DNA from: Jaltomata sinuosa
Lineage: Eukaryota > Streptophyta > Magnoliopsida > Solanales > Solanaceae
Assembly: GCA_003996215.1 (NCBI GenBank)
Contig: QJPP01000003.1
Location: 620,001 to 684,000, forward strand
Direction of reading: 5' to 3'
Length of the DNA: 64,000 nt
Positions 59,699 through 64,000 of the stretch are shown here, piece by piece. The notes under the pieces are model-generated. The model made no database searches. It saw nothing but the letters and a program-made list of their open reading frames with translations, and was not told the DNA's origin. A program made the position numbers and the translations under genes. Positions within the stretch are counted from its first letter, which is position 1. Every line of letters starts with the position of its first letter.

Positions 59699-61988
59699 CT
59701 AAGATCCAGTTTCGGGTGTCACATCCTTCGAGCCCTTAGGAATGGTTCCCATAGTGCTTTCCTCAATAGAGGCTGCCTCCGCAAACCTCTCACCAACTGT
59801 AATAGATGCCTGAGCAGCTTCACTAACAACCTCTCCCATAGTGGGGTCTAAAGAAGGTACATTTGACTGTTCAGCAATGCTACTCGCTGAACTACCTCGA
59901 CCAACACCATCAACCTCAATCTGCTGCATAGCCAAAGACTCTTTTGATGCTCTATCCAGCTCTTTTCGGGCCCTCTTCTCATCTCTCTCTGCTTTCTTCT
60001 TTTGAGACTTTGGGCTAAGAGGAGCATCACCTTCTTGAACCTTCTTGTCCTTGCTCTTTCTTTTTCTCTTATGTGTAGAAGGCTCATGAAGTGGCTCATC
60101 AACTTTTTTGGGCTCCTTTTCCACAGCCGAGTCCAAGTGTGCCATATGGAGTTCGGGGTCTACAAAATCCCATAGGTTGAGCGTGGGCTCTGGTGTGATC
60201 TGTGGCAGGACTATTGGTGCTCTGGCTTGAGTATGAGGAGGATTCTTCAATTTGTCGACTTCGACCCTCAGCTCCGCTATCTCCTTTTTCATGTCCGACA
60301 GCTCTAGTACACCCATCTCCTTTAATCTCTTATCTACTCGTTCCTCCATTACATCAATTCAGGCATTGACAGTTAGAAATGGTGTTATGGCCCTTTGGAT
60401 GGAAGCATTCATAATCGGCTAAACCTGTTCGGCGAACGCATTCATCTGTCTCCTCAGCTCAAGAATCCTCTGGATGGTGTCCGCGAAGTTTACCGAATGG
60501 AAGGCATAGATGGACTCAGGGTTATCCTTTGAAGGAGTTGTGGTGGGGCGTGGATCATCTACCGAGAGGGATGGGCTGGCAACATTATGCTCGGACTGAC
60601 TACCCTGCGGGGTAGGTCTAGTCATGGGGGATGATATCACCTCCGGTGTCGGGGCATGTGCTTCAAGAGTAAGAGCCAAGGGCTCAGAAGTACCACTCAC
60701 CCCTAGCACATGCGTCTCATCTTTGGACCTCTCTAGATGGTGGGTCCTTGCGGCTCTTACAGGGCGATCTACCCCCGCATACTTCAGAACTTGGGCCTCC
60801 TCACATAGCTCAGTGATCAAACAGGGGAATGGATATGAGCAGCTGATCTTGGTAACTCTGTCCTTAATCTCCTCCACTATGATTTGCCCGAAGTTCAATT
60901 TGTATTTAGACATGAGAACGGCTACTAGAATGGCCCTTTCCAGAGTTAGTTGATTGTCTGCACCCATCGGCATCAATCGGAATCGCACCAGTGCCCACCA
61001 AAACTTCTCCTCAAAAGATAATAAGGGCTTATGAATCACAGTATTGTCTTGGTCTATCCACTTTGGTGCCCCGATCGTAGTCAAGCGCTTGGCCAACCAC
61101 TTTGTCCTCTTTGCCTCATTCTTCACCTGGAATTCATAATCATAAGTGTCTGTGGGTGCCTCATACCCTGGCAGGAATAGAAATCATTTGATGGTTTCGA
61201 CCGAGATATTGATTTGGACACCCCGCACTGGGACGCTCTCAAGAGCGGGCAATTCATTGATTTTCTTCCCCTTTTTACACAATCCTTCCTGTATGGCCTG
61301 ATAATTTGAATAGAACTCTCTTACGAGAGTCAACTGAAAAATCCGGGAGGGGCTTGCTAGTCCAGCTCAATTTGTAATGGCAGAAGTAGGCATCCAGTTT
61401 GGGGAAGTTCTTTAGTTTAAATGGATCAATCTTCCATTCTTCTGCACTAGGTCTCCTTAGATTCCCCCTTCCAGTTACTTCTAGGTTGTAGTCAAAGATG
61501 GCCTTAGATCCTTCAATGCTCCATCTGTGAGTCTCTCGAACTTGTACCAATCCAGCACCAGGGCCAGATAGAGTAGGTGAAGGAGTGCCCCTTTCCAGTG
61601 TGGTGGTTTCTGTGTCGGAGTCAGCATCTCCTCTTTTATCTTTGTCAAAACTATGCCCCGAGCCTTCCTCACCTCCGGACTCATCTGCTGTGCCACTCAA
61701 AACCTGAGAAGCCAATTCTTTTCCCATAGGTTCCTGTTCACTCTCGACACTAGATTCAGACGAGCCAGAGGATGATCCTTGTGGGTCTGCAGGTGGGTTG
61801 TCTTCCTCCTCTTCAGAGTGAGAGGAAGACATAACCAGCTTTTGCCTTATATTCCGGACGAGGGGGGTGTTGTCAGAGTCGCTCTTCTCGGCCTCGGAAT
61901 CAGTTGGCTGATCCTTTAGCTGAGATGGTCTAGATGCATCTTTAGCCTTCCGGGGCCCCTCTTATCTAAGTTGTGGTTTTGGAGCCAT
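59699..61988 (-). pseudogene. Env-position gene of Athila-3, broken
   Basis: It starts at the ATG at 61988-61986 (MAPKPQL), with a stop at codon 9. The acidic, serine-rich N-terminus is followed by a domain with the REFYSNYQAIQ and VPVRG blocks and an FWWALVRFRLMPMGADNQLT block, matching Athila-2. The C-terminal half has a heptad-like stretch (MEERVDKRLKEMGVLELSDM onward) and a lysine-rich nuclear-type region (KRKRKSKDKK). A frameshift near 61290 and stops near 61185, 60419 and 60350 break it. No signal peptide or membrane span is visible. It resembles the plant transposon-protein domain rather than a fusion glycoprotein. Confidence 0.75.
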
Positions 61989-61995
61989 TTAGTAC

Positions 61996-62634
61996 CTGCA
62001 GGAAACCAACATTAGTAATCGGGACCAAATATGCAAACCCAGAAAAATTTTATACTTAGAAAAATTTTATACTTAGAAAAATTTGGCACAAAAATTACCC
62101 TCCCACGGGCGTGGGAGGACCGACGTCCCATGGCCCAGGGTGTCAGAATGGGCCAGTGGGGTTTTTAAGGATAGCTGTCCTCCCACGGGCTCCTGCCACG
62201 GGCGTGGGAGGTCCAACATCCCGTCGGCTTGGGCATAGGATACGGCCAGAAACGTTTTCAAGTTTTAGGCTAGCCTTACGCCCTGACCGACGCCCGTCGT
62301 GCCTCAGACGTCCCGTCTGCTAGCCCGTAGGATTCAGTCACGCTCACAATTTTGTTAGTTTTTGGTTTTCACCAAGTTGTGCACACACAAACAAGTTTCC
62401 CATTACCCACATTTAAACAAATACCAAAATATATTTCATTCACAAGGATTCATTTCCACAAACCCTAATTTCCAATTTCAACAACTCTAACAATTACCAA
62501 AGCCCTAAACACATTTTTACACCTAGGTTTTGATGTCACAGACACCATGAACATACTCACACTACTTGAAAACCCATGATTCTCGATTTCAAGCCCCAAA
62601 TAGGGTTAGCAAATAGAAAGAAGGAACTACTTAC
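61996..62634 (-). other. Predicted intron before the env-position gene of Athila-3
   Basis: The donor is CTAAAAGAA then GTAAGTAG (GT at 62634-62633); the acceptor is TGGTTTCCTGCAG, ending at 61996, 8 nt before the ATG. The intron contains the word cluster at 62100-62330, including CCTCCCACGGGCGTGGGAGG (62099-62118, 9-bp arms). Confidence 0.55.
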
Positions 62635-62895
62635 TTCTTTTAGCTGCTAAGAAACTTGTGAGACGAACTCCCTAATGCCGAGTTGTGCGTGGTTCATGGG
62701 GAGCTCGTGGAAATTGGGGGTGAGTGATGTTGGGGTGAGGGATTTGAAGTTGATTTGTAGATGTGTGAGGATTTTGAGAGAGAGGCGTTTGGATGAATTT
62801 AATTGACCTCAAAGTGATAAAGTCAAAACATAATAGATGTGGGGAAAGGGAAAAAGGGATTTCGGGTTTGGTCGGGTCGGATATAAAAATTAAAA
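62635..62895 (-). promoter_or_regulatory. Internal promoter and leader exon of Athila-3
   Basis: On the minus strand ATTTTTATATCCG (62878-62890) precedes GACCCGACC and CGCCTCTCTCTC, then a CA/CT-rich leader (CATCACTCACCCCCAATTTC) to the donor. It is built like the corresponding part of Athila-2. Confidence 0.45.
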
Positions 62896-62919
62896 CATAT
62901 TGACCTCCTTTGACCAATC

Positions 62920-63255
62920 CAGACGACGGGCCACGCGATGCCCATCAGATATACAATGGTCCATCGAGGTTAACTTACCTAGGAGCTTTACCACGCCCAT
63001 ACCCACGCCCGTCAGAGCCGTGATGGACCATTTTGTGGGATGTGGGAATGTGGCAGGTCCCTCATTTTCCATACTTAGAAAAAATTTCTTTTCTTGAAGG
63101 GCTTCACGCCCGTCAGAGCCACGATGGCCCATCACGCGGGACGTGGGAATGAGACAGACCACCAATTTCTAACACTTAGAAAAAAATTATGTTGGATTTG
63201 TCCAGTCCCACGGGCGTGGCGTCTGCGACGGCCCATCACAGAGCCCGTGGGATCC
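62920..63255 (-). promoter_or_regulatory. Internal word cluster upstream of the Athila-3 internal promoter
   Basis: Words such as CACGCCCGTCAGAGCC (twice), CCCACGGGCGTGG and GACGGGCCACG share the vocabulary of the Athila-3 LTR cluster. Confidence 0.5.
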
Positions 63256-63326
63256 CCTTTTTGCCTGCAGTTTCAGCATTTGGCTTTTATCTGTCATACA
63301 TCTGCAAAACGAACACACATTAGTCC

Positions 63327-63375
63327 ATGGGTTGCCTCCCATACAACTCTTGATTTAACATCGCGGCACGACGTA
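63327..63375 (-). ncRNA. Post-ORF hairpin module, second copy after pol
   Basis: ATGGG-TTGCCT-CCCAT, then CTTGATTTAACATCGCGGCA. It is in tandem with the copy at 63454. Confidence 0.55.
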
Positions 63376-63453
63376 AGTGTTTTGGTTACTCAGACTTCAC
63401 CAAAACACTCTACTACCACTAAACAAAAATAAAAATAATGTAAAATACAATGT

Positions 63454-63512
63454 CATGGGTTGCCTCCCATGTAGCGCCTGATTTAACGTCGCGGCATGAC
63501 GCAGGATGCTTG
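63454..63512 (-). ncRNA. Post-ORF hairpin module, first copy after pol
   Basis: A perfect 6-bp stem, CATGGG/CCCATG, with loop AGGCAA on the sense strand, next to AGCGCCTGATTTAACGTCGC. It begins 6 nt after the integrase frame end. Confidence 0.6.
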
Positions 63513-63517
63513 ACTAC

Positions 63518-64000
63518 TCATACTTCATCAAGCTCCTTGGGTGGGATGAACTCATCAATGCTCCAAGCCTCAATCGTTTTGATCTCCTCTGTTGTGCTAA
63601 AATTTTCCTTGATCTGCTGCCCATTTGCCTTAAACCTTTTCCCCTCATGGTTTTCAAGTTCAACAGCTCCATGAGGAAAAATTGTGCCACCGTGAAGGGT
63701 CCAATACACTTGAACTTCAACTTGCCAGGAAACAAGCGGAGTCTAAAATAAAAGAGCAAAGGACTAAGTCTCCCGGCTGAAAATCTCTTTTCTCTATATT
63801 TCGGTCATGGTACAGTTTTATCCTTTCTTTGTACAGTGCTGAACTCTCATATGTATTCATACGAAATTCATCCAACTCATTCAACTGCCCAAGCCGCTGC
63901 AATGATGCTTCCGACCAATCTAAATTTATCTTCTTCAACGCCCACATGGACTTATGCTCTAACTCAACCGGGAGATGGCATGCCTTACCAAACACAAGCT
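63518..64000 (-). pseudogene. Integrase C-terminus of Athila-3 (partial)
   Basis: FGKACHLPVELEHK and WALKKINLDW, then LGQLNELDEFR and YHDRNIEKRDFQPGDLVL are the conserved C-terminal signature of Athila/Tat integrases. Two frameshifts (near 63720 and 63700) separate it from GKLKFKCIGPF and the tail ending PPKELDEV at 63518. The catalytic core is beyond the window. Confidence 0.88.

Larger units (their letters stand above)
56483..64000 (-). mobile_element. Athila-3: Athila-like element, runs off the window
   Basis: The 3' LTR, polypurine tract, env-position gene, its intron and promoter region, post-pol modules and the integrase C-terminus are visible in minus orientation. The rest lies beyond 64000. 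Confidence 0.9.

Overview
The window looks like repeat-packed plant heterochromatin, most likely from a Solanaceae-type genome. This rests on the retrotransposon lineages, tRNA-iMet and tRNA-Asp primer sites, plant-style splice signals and TATA boxes; the species is inferred. I found no host protein gene, rRNA, tRNA gene or CRISPR array. Almost everything is nested LTR retrotransposons, named here A to E, Athila-1 to -3, and a copia remnant.

Left half (1-30462): Athila-1 (+; visible at 18771-19546 and 27965-30462) is the outermost element. The LTR of a Tekay-like element C (-; 17303-18770) sits in it. Element B (-; 1-7158 and 16276-17297, very long LTRs, gutted coding region) sits in C. Element A (+; 7159-16270, Tekay-like chromovirus, TSD ATAAC) sits in the 5' LTR of B. 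Separately, E (+; 19547-27959, TSD TTTTG) sits in the 3' region of Athila-1; it is a non-autonomous element with about 3-kb LTRs and no coding capacity.

Middle (30463-45538): a short unassigned flank, then Athila-2 (-; 30782-40629, TSD CCCCT), which keeps gag and the env-position gene but has lost all of pol. Next come 3 kb of AT-rich unassigned DNA with two Helitron-like 3' tails, then the 3' end of a Ty1/copia element (LTR, polypurine tract, RNase H tail).

Right half (45539-64000): the copia element is interrupted by a C-family LTR (45539-45762 and 54896-56482). That LTR is interrupted by D (-; 45763-54890, TSD CTACT), a Tekay-like element whose gag-pol frame of about 1,535 codons is broken only by nonsense codons, and by Athila-3 (-; 56483 to beyond the window end).

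What stands out is a recurring non-coding architecture. (1) Every gypsy LTR family here has a private cluster of short self-complementary words in U3, in most cases just upstream of a recognisable TATA box. (2) The chromovirus-type elements have a splice donor in the LTR leader and an acceptor next to the gag ATG, so a spliced RNA would lose the primer binding site. (3) In Athila-2 and Athila-3 the env-position gene looks like a self-contained transcription unit: word cluster, TATA-like box, pyrimidine-rich leader, intron, ORF and 3' hairpins. (4) Hairpins with an AGGA-type loop and unrelated but perfectly paired stems follow the last ORF in A, B, D, Athila-2 and Athila-3. A second hairpin with constant loop AGGCAA follows ORF ends in the Athila elements. 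These are read directly from the sequence; their function is inference.
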